Below are positions 23,101 to 35,455 of a stretch of DNA of 64,000 nucleotides, one piece after another. Source of the stretch: Phalacrocorax aristotelis (lineage: Eukaryota > Chordata > Aves > Suliformes > Phalacrocoracidae); NCBI RefSeq assembly GCF_949628215.1, contig NC_134283.1:24344975-24408974 (forward strand). Direction: 5' to 3'. The notes below the pieces were generated by a model. It worked only from the letters and a program-made list of their open reading frames with translations. It was not told the DNA's origin and made no database searches. Every line of letters starts with the position of its first letter. The stretch's first letter is position 1. The position numbers were made by a program, and so were the translations under genes.

Positions 23101-26100
23101 GAGTGCAAAGGACTGTACAAACAGATTTGTAGCTGAAAAGGAGAAAGAAACAGTTCCCTCATTCTCAGATAAGAAACACGCTCATCATAGCCCAGAATTC
23201 AATAAGGAGAGATTTTGACTTTCTAGGCTGGGTTTTAGGATGATTTCTCAGGGGATTTGCTGTGCTGGGCCCTGTGACGCCTCTCCTGCCCCTGTGTCTT
23301 GCTAGGCTCTGTGTAAGTTAGCCCAGTTCAGGAAGTACCTCTTTCCACCCAGCTTGCCATATTTGAAAGACACCTGCACAGTAAACCATCAGATCACAGA
23401 TTTTCTGTTGGGATATGTGTTACTCTGTTCCTGTGCTCTTGTTAAGCTGGATCGCAGTGCCATATACAGTGGTGTAAGCTGGAAGGTAACTCATGAAATC
23501 AGTCGTGACAGGGACTCAATCCACTCTCTGCATTAAAACTTGAAAGCCTACTTGTAGCAGGGTCAGTGTCTGATTCCAGAGGTCTTTGGTGCGGAAGGTG
23601 GGAGAGGAAGAAAGATGCTTTCATGGCTGAGCTGGAGGGGGAGATGTAACTCAGCATGACAAATTTTTCTAACACAGATATGAAAGCAGTGTCTTACCTT
23701 GGATGGCATTTTGCTTTGGGTTGCGATGGGTGCTGGTAAGGACCTGCCTTTAACCAGGACCAACCCTTTGAAGTGCTGTGGCTTAGAGACACCCCTCCCC
23801 TTGTATTCTGGCAAGCACAGGTTGTCCTCTTCTTCTTTTCAGCTTCATGAAAGTGCAACAATTTGTGAACTTGCCAGGGTTTTGTATAACTGAAATGTTA
23901 GCACACTCCCGGCTGTGGGAGATGGGGTCCTGAGCAATATCAGTAGTGGTGGCAGTGAAGAGGCAATGAAGGCGAGTCCCACCCAAACCTGGAGGTCCTT
24001 TTGTCTCCAGCTGAGATACAAATATAGAGATACAGAGTACAAGCTTATACAGTTATAGATATGGAAGCAGGGAAGGCACTAAGCTGGGGGCACAATCCAC
24101 AGCTATTGGATTTAATTCATTATCACTTCAGCACAGCAGCTGAGGCAAAGGGGAGCTGTATGGGGGAGACACATGGGAGGAGGAAAAAGCAGGAGCAGAA
24201 CCACAGAAAGACATTTTGTGGCTCAGAACAAGAAGGCCATTCCTCAGTAACTGCATAGCATGATTTGTTCAGCTCATTTAAAAGGTGGCTCTGTGGTTCC
24301 TCATCCCTCCAGGGCTCCCTGCTGTTGAGAAAGACCCTTCTTAAATGGGGATCCTCAGGGTACCTATTTATAGCATGGAAACCCCTCCAGGAGAGTCATC
24401 CAGCCCTGAATGAACATCTTCCTGTGTCTGGCAGCAGGACAATGTACAGGCTGTTCCTCCTGCAGTCGCAGCCCCTCCTTTGCAGGCCCCCAGCTGACGT
24501 TTGCTAGCAGACTGTAAGGGACAGTTGCAGGCATCCCTTCCCAGCACAAGAGGTGATGACACACCAGCTGCTGCCACGCTGGGCTGGCAGGGACAGGAGG
24601 AGGCAGGGAGAGGGGCAGGGTGCTGGGCTGCTCTGGCTGGGCTGCCTCTCCCATGGCAATGGGCAAGAGTCAAGTGATGGGAAGCGAGGGTCATGTGCTG
24701 TTCCCAGAAAGGAAAGGTCAGGGCACAGAGCTGTGGCGTGATTAGCCTCAGACCCAGACACAGTGGCAACAGGGCCAGGTCAGGGAGGGCTGTGATTTCT
24801 AAGCATGACTTGTGGATGTTGGCCAGGAGAGACAGAAATTAATTGGAGAGGGGGGAAAGGATTTTTGGTCTGAAGTGAAGCGTGGGGCTTCACAGAAGTC
24901 CTGGCTAGAGGCACAACAAGATCTCCCTACCAGTGTCCCCCTGGACCTTAGAGAGACCCCAAGAGGGGGTGCCAATATTGCATCTGCTCAGGTTTGTTGT
25001 CAGGCTGGGTTGGCACCAATCCTCCATGCCAGGGGCAAGCCACCACTGAGCAGCAAGCACACTTGGGCTCACTTGTTTCCCTGGAAGATAGGATTTCAGT
25101 TTGCTACAGTTAGATGGCAGAGCTTTGGGGATTTTCCTTTCTGTTAGGATTTGCAAAACCAAAGGCTTATGCCAAAATCAGAATGATTTCAGGGATGTTT
25201 TCTTTCTCTGCCTAAGAATTCCCTTTAACATGCAAAACTCAGAAGGGGAAAGATAATGATAAAACTGGACAGTGCCAACTTTTTTAGCATAGGTTTGGAC
25301 AGCTGCAGCTTACTGAGGGCCTGTGTCTGTAAGGAAGCTTCCATCAAGTCTGTCAATAAACTCAAATACAGTACAGACTGGTACAGTACAGAGAAAAAGA
25401 GAAGAACTTGAAGGAGAATAGTTGAAGGAACAGATGGAGGTAACTGCAGAACAGAGGCAGAATGAAATGTAGCCCAAGGAGAGTGTAAAAAGATGATGAA
25501 AAAGCAAATGGAGATGAGAAATTGGTCCTAGGAGGGACAATGACTCAAGCACCAGCAGGAAACTCAAGGTGGACAGCAAGAGGCTGGGTTCTGTGTGGAA
25601 GAGGAGGGAGAAGATGGAAAGGGATTGCAGAAGGAGAAGAAACAGGGCTGGAAAATGCCATGACAGCAGGTTTTGCATTTCAGTGCAGGCAGCTTGACTG
25701 TGCCTCTTCCCACCTACATTAGTAATTTCCTTATTTGCTTTCAGCCAGTATGAGTTTGATTTAGCAGATCTGGCAGGAGGAAGGCAGCAGGACTGGTGGC
25801 AGTTTCTCAGTGATACAGAAATGTTGGGGAACCATGGGTGAGAGAGGATGGCCATTAGAGAGGCAGTGCATGCACAGTTTGTTCCCAGTGTTGGGGGAGT
25901 TGTCCAAGGCAAGTGGCCAGCCTAATTTATGCTCCAGAGCAGGGAAGGGGAGTGATGTTTTATTATTAAAGATGGTTTCCTCCACCTTGCACCATGCCAC
26001 CTCTTGCAGTGGGGTTCCAGTTTCAAGAAGAGCACGGGAAAAATAACCTCAGCCAAACTAAAATATTCTACTTTTACCTGTAAGTGGCATCAAATATTTT

Positions 26101-29100
26101 TGTCTCAGATTATTACTCTTCCCTCCTGCCTGACAGAGCCAGTCATGTAAGCCCTGGTCCTGCAAGCAAGCACCTTGGGATGAGCCGGACAGAGAGTAGG
26201 CAGGTGATGAGGCAGGTCTTGCACAGGGCAGTAGGGTGATGTTTAAATTCAAATCACCTGAGTGATGAGCACAGTGAGATCACACCATGCCAGGTAGCTT
26301 CAGACCCCGCCAGCTGAGCCAGGTGGCTGTGCAGTGGGACTGCATCAGGGAACCAGTGACAAATTGGAGCTGGAATTTTTCCACCCAAAGCAGAACAAGC
26401 ACTGAGAGGGCTAGTGAGAGATAAAGGGAAGTGGTGTTTGAGCGCTGCCTAAGCTGACCATTTCAGAGAGAAGGCAGGCTGCTCAGTGACTCTCCTTTCC
26501 CTTGTCACCAATGCCTTGTGCAATGGATGGGGAGGTGCTGAGGAACAGCTGGCTCATTGCAAGCAACTGGTATGCAAGGAAAAGCTCTCTGCATCTGCAC
26601 ACTGCAAGTAAGGATTTAAGTGAGCCAAGTTAGGCATTCAAATTATGCTCATGAACAGAGCCCTGTTCCTACTGGTGACTGACTAAATCAGCTGGGACAG
26701 GGCATTCAGACCTAATGAAGGGATGTGGAGGGGACTTCCACTGGAGAGGAATGAAAAAAAGACAACTGATCCTTCTGTCCAGTAAAAATCCAACAAAGCC
26801 TGGCCCTGGGTGTCACCTTTTCACTCTGCCAGTCTCAGGGCTAGGGGTCACAAGACAGCAGTATCAAGGCAGTCCCTAGTCACGTCCCATCCTAGCCCGA
26901 TGCTGGAGAAGACACAGAGCACGTCACACCTGTGCTGTGCTGCTCAGGTATTCTTCCATGTCATCCAAAACTTCCAGCAGGCTTATTAAAGCAACTTTAT
27001 GACTCCCTCGCTATGCTGGAGCAGGAAGAAAATCCAGGCATTTTTCTTACAGGAGGAAACTCCTACTGCAAACCTGAAATGCTCCATAAACAGCTGGATT
27101 GTTTCTGTCTTTAGTGTTTCTTTTCCTTCAACATAGGAAAAGTGCCACATCTTGACTGGCAGGGCACTGCACAGCACTCTCGCCCCATGTGGAGTCCCCT
27201 CGCAGTGGAAGTCCCTGGCCTTGTGCTCCTCACTCCAGCATTGCCCACAGGATAAGACTCTCCTTTGCCTTGGTTTTGCATGGAGGTATCCCTGCTCTGT
27301 ACTGCATATTACAGTCTTGCTCCCAACAGTTCTCTCTCCTGTCTCCCAGACAGTGCAAATGCAATGATATTCATGAGGTGGTCTAAAGCCGACCTTGGGT
27401 TACCTAACCCTGCTGGAGCCCTGGGACAAGCTGTGTGAGTTGGTGTGGTGTGTGTGATAGAGAGAGCAGAAGATGGCTATATAAACCAAAGTAGCTGCAG
27501 ATGCATTCAGGACCTCACTGTCATTTTAACTGCAGTGGGTTTCATATGAATCACTGCAGTGGGTACGCTATCACAGCTCACAAACAGCAAAAAATGTTGT
27601 GGTTTGGTTTTAAACAAACCAGCAAATGGAGCAAGTTGACATGAAATCACCCTATGTAGGCATTTCCTTGCCTTGTGTCTCCTTGGGAGTGGTGGCTGTG
27701 CCTCTGCACTTTGGCTATGCCCTGCAGCCTGCATGATTTCCCAGCTCCGGAGCTAAGCCACGATGCTGGTGCCCAGCATTGTCCCTAAACCCCTGGTTGC
27801 TCCCAGCTGCTTTCTTCTGTTTGTGCTTTGGTGCCTGTATCTGTATCTTACCCTCCTATTGCACAGGACTTGCACCTCTGGCATCCCTGTCTGTGACCCC
27901 TCCAATGTGCTCCCCAGCCCTTCCCTTCCTGCCATCACAGCTCGGAAAGGAGAGACCTTTCATCCCCTCCTCTCCTTTGTCCTGAGCTGCCTCTGGTCTC
28001 TGCCAACAATTCTCCTCCATGTCTTTGGGGCACTGGGAGACCCCCAAGGATATGCACTAACAGAGCTGCCCCGACTGGGAGCAGAGAGCCACATATCACA
28101 CACACTGCTGGAATCCACACTGGAGCTCATGTGGAGCTGGAGGAGCCAGGAGCTGGCAGCTGCTGGTCCAAACAGTGACCCAGAGGGAAGACTTGGCATA
28201 TGTGCTGTATTTTGCCAACTTGATGCCTATGTGGGAGCCTGCATGGCTGGCAGACCAGAATACATTACCTTTCATGTGCTGGCAATGAACTTTGCCCATT
28301 GCATCCAAGCATAAAACCTCTGAGAACAGAAGGGGTCTTTGCTGTTGGTGAAATGCCTCTCCAAACTCTCCTGATATGTCAGGAGGGTGTTTCTTTGATT
28401 AAGCAGGTGCTCTGATGGTGAAAAAGGGACAGACCCAGTTTTAGCCATGTAGCCAGAGCAAAGAACCCTCTCCAGCAGCCTGCTGTGGCTCTTTAGCTCT
28501 GCTCAGGGCTGCAGGGTCAAGAAAACCTCTGGAGGGTTCGGATTCAGGCACTCCTGCCAGGTACCATGGCACCCATACAACCCTGTATGATGTGTAGGAA
28601 TGAAATGAAGCTCACAGGGCTTCATTCAGCACCCAGAAGCCCAGGGCTGAGTTATTTCATGGCAAAATTAGACTTTTCCAGCAGACTTCTGCTGGAGTCA
28701 AGTGAAAAATGTGGCAACCTCTCCTTGCATTTTTTTAAGAAAGAGCTCCTATGGATGGGATGAATTGCTTGTGAGCATCCCTCAAAGGGCCACAAACCAA
28801 ATGGCCAAGAAGAGTCCCTGCCAAATGCATTGTTTTTTAAACAAAAGCTATAGCTGGGGAAAGCATCATCTTGATTTAGAAATTGGGGCAGTCATGCTTG
28901 GGTAGTGCCTGCTTGTTCTCTGGCTGGCATTAGCTGGGGTTTTTAACTTCCAATGTCCATGAGTGCTGAAAGGTTTAGAAGGTGGCTTAGAAAAACTTTT
29001 TTAAAGTGTTTTCTGTTCAGAGCTGCCACATGTAGATAGCAGTATCTAAAGAAAACCAGAGATGGACTACAGATGAAGACAGCCTGATATCCATACCTTA

Positions 29101-30409
29101 ATACACGATCTTTATTTCCCTTATTTTCCATCCCTCCCCTTCTGGAGCTGGGGCATTTGAGTCCTGCAGCCCGGTTTTTCCTGAATCATCTTTTTCCTCC
29201 TCTTCTTTGTAGAAGATACCAAGACAAGCTTGTGCGTTTGGGAAGTCCCCTCCCAATCCTTGGCACAAGACAGGATTATATAAAGCAATAATTTACAATT
29301 TCCTCTCGGCCCCCAGGTTCCTTCCTGAGTTGTTGAAGCTTTGTGTAGAGCAATGATTTCCTCGAAAATGAACAGCAAGCTTCCTTCCTTCTTGGAGGCT
29401 GCTCTGCTGCCCGCCAAGGTGTGGTTAGGGAAGGCGTGGAGCAGGCATTTCTGTCATTCTGCAAACATGCATGCCTTTGCAGTGAGTGTATCTGACAGGT
29501 ATTGAGACGAACAAGGACAGCCGTCTCCCTGCCAGCATGGCAACGGACTTGGCAATAAGCAGGAGATGCAGCTGCGAGGTGTGAGTGGGAAGACAGGGTC
29601 TTCCTGGGAGGAGAGCTGCCAGAAGGGGTTGGGTACTGGGTGGCACCCAGGGTGCAGCTTGGGCTTTGGTATCAGCATTGCTCCCAGAAGTTTTGCTGCT
29701 CTTAGTTTGCTTTTTATTTATTATCTTGGGGTGTTTCCACAATGCAAGATGTGCCAGACAGCAGCTGCGGTTTGGAAAGGACAGGTCAGTGTAGCTCTCC
29801 TCTCCTGGTATGTCCATCATGCACACTTGTCAGCAGGGCGAACAGGCCTGCGTTGCGGCAGCCATGCTATTTCCAGAGCCTGCAGTAACACAGTGCTTGC
29901 TGTGTGGCTAGCATCAACACCGCTTTGCTGAGATGATTTTGCCATGAGCAGCTCCGAGGGATGTGTGGAGGGGCCTGAAGCTGCACCATGCCCCAAGGAC
30001 AGTCAGACCTCCTGTGGTGAGGGGGGAGGGAGCCTGGCAGGACTGGGACCTATGCAGGACCCTGGCTGTGTTAGGGGTGTAAATCTATCCATGGTCCAAA
30101 TCTGGGCTGGAGTTGTCCTGCTGTGCAAGGCACCCTTGGAGTAACATGGTGGTGCTGCCAGTCTCCAGTGTCCGTAGCCATCCCTGAAAAGCGGTCTGGG
30201 TTATACTGCCACTGGGTAGAGATTGTGCAGTTACTGAAGCACATGCGACTCGGTAGTGCTGAAATGTTTGTTCAGGATTTGTACATAATTCCTCAAGGCC
30301 ATAATCTCTCTGAAGCACAAAGGCTTTTATGTGAGGTGTTTGTTGAGTTGTAGGAAGAAATGCAGCATGAAAATATCACCCTGTTTCACAGGGACAAACA
30401 TTTACAATG

Positions 30410-30515
30410 CGGGACCCAGATTAGAAACTAAGAGTACTGAGGTCTGAGCTCCACTGCGGTGACTCTTCTCCCATATCCGTGCCTCAGTGCACTTGCCTGC
30501 AAAATGGAGCCTGCC
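30410..30515. repeat. Possible old MIR/L3-type repeat fossil
   Basis: The stretch includes a GTGCCTCAG...CTGCAAAATGGA pattern, which resembles the widespread 'tgcctcagttt...ctgtaaaatgg' segment of ancient amniote SINE/LINE elements. It is preceded by a piece like 'acccag...gagtcctgagctcc'. The match is short and made from memory. Confidence 0.3.
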
Positions 30516-33500
30516 AGGCATGTGGTGCCTGGAAGAACAGTGTCTCTGCAAGCAGTGTCTGAGAGTTTGGAGAGAAGATGCTTCACAACTGCCAGATATT
30601 GTAATTTCTTGGCTTTCTCAGCAAGAATCTGAACCTCAACCTGATCCAGGTTCACTTAACGATTAAACCCTTTTGCTACTTTGCCAGGGCTTATCTAGAG
30701 TGCTGTTAGGATGTCTGTAAGACAACTGCCACTAAGTCATTATGCCTCACCATGGAAAGGGTGAGAGAATGGGGCTAGATCCCCAAAGGATAAGATGCAA
30801 CCCTTTGCACCAAGAAGGCAGCCCTTTCCTAGTACCAGTAGAAAGCCATTTTGTGTTATATTTATCAGTTAGTCTTGAGTCATTCTGCCTAATCTAAAAG
30901 TGACTGCACTCCCTGAAAAAGCTTCCTGTTTTCATTAACCCTAAGTACACATTAAATTTCCTTCCTTCATCTGATGACAAAAAAAGTTTGTGTTTGCAGC
31001 CAAATGTCTTCCTCCTTCCCACCACCCCCCCTCCATCCCCCCACCACCCCCAGCTTCTTGCATGATTTATCCAGGGATGCCACATTCTTCTGTCTGTGAT
31101 ACAAGAATCAAGAAGCTGCACTAAAGGGGCAGTTGCATCACGGACATCAGTGCAAATCAGGCCAGAGAAGTCTGGTGGATGCTAATGGAACATTGCTGTA
31201 CACATGCTAATTATAGCACCAGCAAAGCCAGGTCCAAGCTACCGCTTTGCCTCAGGAAATCCCCAGTGATTTTAGCCAGGAGTTCCAATTACTGTTTGTT
31301 ACAAGTAAATGACTAATAGAAACTAGACCTGTTAGGTCATCTTGTGTATTTCTGGAGGATTCCTCTGCTATAGTGTATAGGGGTGGGTATATTATGCTCA
31401 GAAGTGACCTGGAAGTTTTTCATGCTGTGTTTGCCCTGTACCAGACGATGGGGTGCCCGCCTCTTCCCTGGACAGAAAAGTCTGGGACACATGGTTTCCT
31501 ATGCCTGTGTCCCCAATGTTTTACCCCTTTGCTCATACTTACTCTGTTTCAATCCTTCCTCCTGGGCATTTCTGTTCAAGGAGGGCAACAGAGGCATGCC
31601 AGGGCCCTGCCTGCACTGCTTGTCCTGTGCCTGTGCCATGCTATGTTTTTCACCACAGGTGTCCTCGTCCCCATCCACAACTCCTGCAAAGGATGTTGAT
31701 GCAAATAACAAGCACTTTATCGTTTATAATTGATATAATTTAGAGAAGATCTGCTGAGTTATTAAAGGGCTGGCTGGACTGGTTTTTGAGGTGAGAGTAA
31801 TAGAGCTGAATATGTGTGTGCATCACACCTGCTCCATGTTTTATCTTCCTTACATGGAAGTTGTTAACATTTGACTTCCAGTAATTTATGTAAAGTTCAG
31901 CTACAATTTCCGCCTGGTCTCTCTCTGAATGGATTTCCTGCCACAGAAGCCACTCTTTCATTGCACATCACAGGTTCTTTATTGGCCATTTTGGCACGCA
32001 GTCAGAAACTCCTGTGATCCTCAGCCCTGCTGTCTCCTCTTGCCATTGTAGTGAGCCCTTGTATCGCAGGGTGAAATGTGGAGGAACTAGACAATGTTAC
32101 ACAGCTGCTGGTCGCTCTCTGTAAGAAGTTGGAAGCCTTCAGATTTCAATGCTGTTGTAAAACTACCCAACTGATTTAAAATACAAAAACCTTGACAGCC
32201 TCTCCATATCAGACCATCAGAGGGCTGTAGGTGAGCTGCTTGAACCCCTTGTAAATACCAGGACTGTCATTCCTGCAGGTGGACCATCCGTTTTTAAATG
32301 GGTTTCAGGTTACAGCTGGGCTTCACAGCACAGTCTGTGAGTGCTGCAGGGTCAGGATGCTGTGAGGTAAGATTTGACCATTCCTAAAGAACAGGGAAAT
32401 TACAGTAAATAAATCACTGAAACGAGAACCTGGTGTTCCTTTAACTTTCTACCCTGCCATCTCTGCATGTTCCTGGAGAGGTTTTGCTGGGCTTTTACTC
32501 TCCTTTGGTTAACTTCTGCAAGGGTTGTCTTTCTTCTAGCCCCCTTTCTGGGGGGGCAGGAGGACAGGTCTTGCTGTTGTGTGCAGCTAAGATTTGTGCT
32601 GGAAAGGATGGGTTAGGTGATCCCAATCTCCCTGGCTGAAAAACTCAGCTGAAGACAGAAGCAACCTGTGGTGAGGAGGGCAAGGGCAGGGGCACTGGAG
32701 GAAGGGGTGCTTCCAGCAAGTTCAGCAGGTCACCATGACTGAAACCATGAAATCATCAACAAGCCAAGCTCCACCTCACAGGGGCCATCTTTTTATATCT
32801 CTGTGGCACATGCCAACCATTTGCTCACTCACTGAAGAAGGTGCTTGCCAGAGAGCAAAGCAGAAAAGCCCCTGAGGGCTGTTCTGGTGCAATTACCAGC
32901 TCAAAGCCAGGCCCTGGGAAAACAAGCCTTCTTGCTGCAGTTGTATTTACCCAGGTGCGATGCCCACTCCACCTGTGGATTCCTGGCTGTTGCCTTCATG
33001 CTGTTTGCACTGCAGAACTGAGTCGCTGCCTGCTGCAGGACTATGTTGTGTCTGCCTGCGATACTATCAGCCATGTGCATCATCTTGGCGTGCCAGCTGA
33101 TGCTCGGGCGGCTCTCACTTTGCTTTGATGAAGGAAACCAAAGCCTAGTGTGAACTCAGCCATGGTGAGGCTGAATGCTTTCTGCACAGGTTTAGCCCTG
33201 TAAACCCTGGGAGTATTTATCAGCCCTGGCACAAACCTCTGTGCTCCACCCTTTGATGTGGGTGAGCAGGAGAAGGGAAAAAGAATTGGACTTATTCTCA
33301 CCAAGTAACATCTACTCATCTACAAGGGAATATTACCCAAGACAAATTTGAAAATGGGACTTAAGCTCCAGAGCTGCTTTTGAAAAAGTTACTGGAGATT
33401 TACTGCACACAATAAAAGTAAAGGATGGCCAGGGCTCCATCTCTCTCCCTGCCCACACAGTTATCTATTTCTAATATGGTTGTCACTGATTTAATGGGAT

Positions 33501-34084
33501 GATAGAGCCATGGGGGTTCCCGGGAGCAGTGTCCTCCAGACACCTATGATATAACCATGATTGTAGATGATTGCCACTTAGATTCTCCTTCAAGTTTTTG
33601 TGTGACTGCAGCATACACAGGTTGATGGGAATGTGTTTCCTTTTAGGATACTCTTGTGCAAGGTGAAAAATAGGTTCATTCTTTATTAGATTAAATACTG
33701 TGAGGAGGGAATGGGAAGGAGTGCCAATAGATGCTGTATACTGAAGTCAAGCATGTGAGAAGTTCAGAAATAGTCTACAGGGAGAATGTCAAAGGGGCAT
33801 AACATGCTGCTCAGTCTCTGAAATAAGACTTTCCGTCTTGTTCTTAGGTGGGAGACAGCATCTTGTGGGGACCCACCAGCCTCAGGTCCGCTTTCAGTGC
33901 TGCACTTTGCAGTTCTGCATGGCTCTGCCACATTTACCTCCTTTTCTGATGCCTCATTGCTCTCTGGCTGGACGAGAGCAGGCCACTTACATTGCTGCTC
34001 AGGAGTCTCCAGCCTTTCTTTAATCTTAGGAAATGAGGTGAGAAACTGATGCTGTGGAGAAAACAGGCTGAGAGCCCCCAGCAC

Positions 34085-34096
34085 GGGGGGGGGGGG
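34085..34096 (+). repeat. G tract of 12 bases
   Basis: A pure run of twelve G followed by A and five more G. Simple low-complexity sequence. Confidence 0.9.
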
Positions 34097-35339
34097 AGGG
34101 GGCCTTCTTTATGCCGTGCCCCACGCAGCTTAGGAGAAAGTTAATGCCACCTCCACCTTCCCCAGAGCCACCTGTGTCCTGCAGGGCAGTCACTGTGCAG
34201 CATGGCTGTGGAGAAAGGGCTGTGACAGGGATGACCATGCTGTTTATACTGCTTTTGTGTTATTTATGCATTCTGTTAGCCAGAGTTGACACTGCCACCA
34301 GAGGGGAAGGATGGTTTCTTTATGCTGAATCACTTACACTTATGTGACTGCCTTTCCCCAGGTGTTAACAAACCATACAGGCCCACAAAGTCTGCCTTAG
34401 AAAACCTGAAAAACCTGTGGCTTTTCTTTCTTCTCCCTCTTCCATTTGTTTTCCCCTGTTCTCTTTGCCTGCTCCCTTCTAAGCCGTTAACATTCATACC
34501 AGTGTCAAGTTTTCAAGTTGCCATCGACTATCCCAAGTAGCACCAGCATATCTCTTACTTCCCAGTGGCAGCAGCAATGCCTTGCCAGGTCAAAACTTAA
34601 GACTCTAAAAATGAAACCCTGACCTTTCCAAACCCTGTACCGACTCCTGAGAAGGGAGACCACTTCCTGCCCTGCTGTAGTGTTAACATTTCACCAGTTT
34701 CTCTTTCTGCTTTGATTCACATTCATCAGAGAAACTTCCCTTTTGCCCTGTGCACCTGCCGCAGCCTGGCTAAAAGGCACTCTGAGCCCCTGAACAAACC
34801 CGATCTGTCCTGGGCAGCCCCTGAAATATTTCCACCTCTCTGGTGAGGTTCCCCTCCAGCAGGAGGATGGGAGCAGAACAGAAACTGGTGACTTCTTCCT
34901 CCTTCCTTCGCAAGTGGTGATGCTTAAAAAGACATCACCAAAGTCATATTTAGGAACTGCTGCTTCTGAGCTGACCCATGGCTTAGATCCTTTTGCCAAA
35001 TACGAATTTGTATAACATGACAGTGTGATTTGAAATCACAAGAACTGACTTTCTCCTATAATCACCTCTCACAGGCAGCTGCTGCCTTGCCCCTTGTTCT
35101 GTTTGCTACACGCCAATCCCAAGAAGGCAAGCAGGTGGATAATATGCAGTTTTGGAGAGTAAGGTCTTCTAAGGGGATTTATTTGAATAAAGAATTTTAT
35201 TTGTGGGTGAAATGGTATCCACTATGTCTCTGAGTCTACACTAGTATCCGCATTACCTTATTAGTCATTTTAGTCATAAACCAGCATTAGTGTTAGCTCA
35301 CAAATTGATCGGGGGATGTCAGAGCTGTGCAGAGAGTTG

Positions 35340-35455
35340 GCTGAAGATTGGGGATTTGGAATCACTAGTGGCTCTGGCTTGCTAAGTAATCTTGGTCAGA
35401 TCCAGCCCCTTATCTGCTGGGTGGGGGGAGATAATGCTTCTTTCCCCACTGCTCT
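35340..35455 (+). repeat. Possible old MIR-type repeat fossil
   Basis: In order, the stretch has a 'ggctctggcttgctaagtaa' piece, a 'cttggtcag' piece and a 'gggggagataatgcttc' piece. This is the order of the conserved core and downstream part of MIR-like elements (ctctg...gctgtgtgacc, ttgggcaag, ggggataat). Degenerate; similarity judged by eye. Confidence 0.35.
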
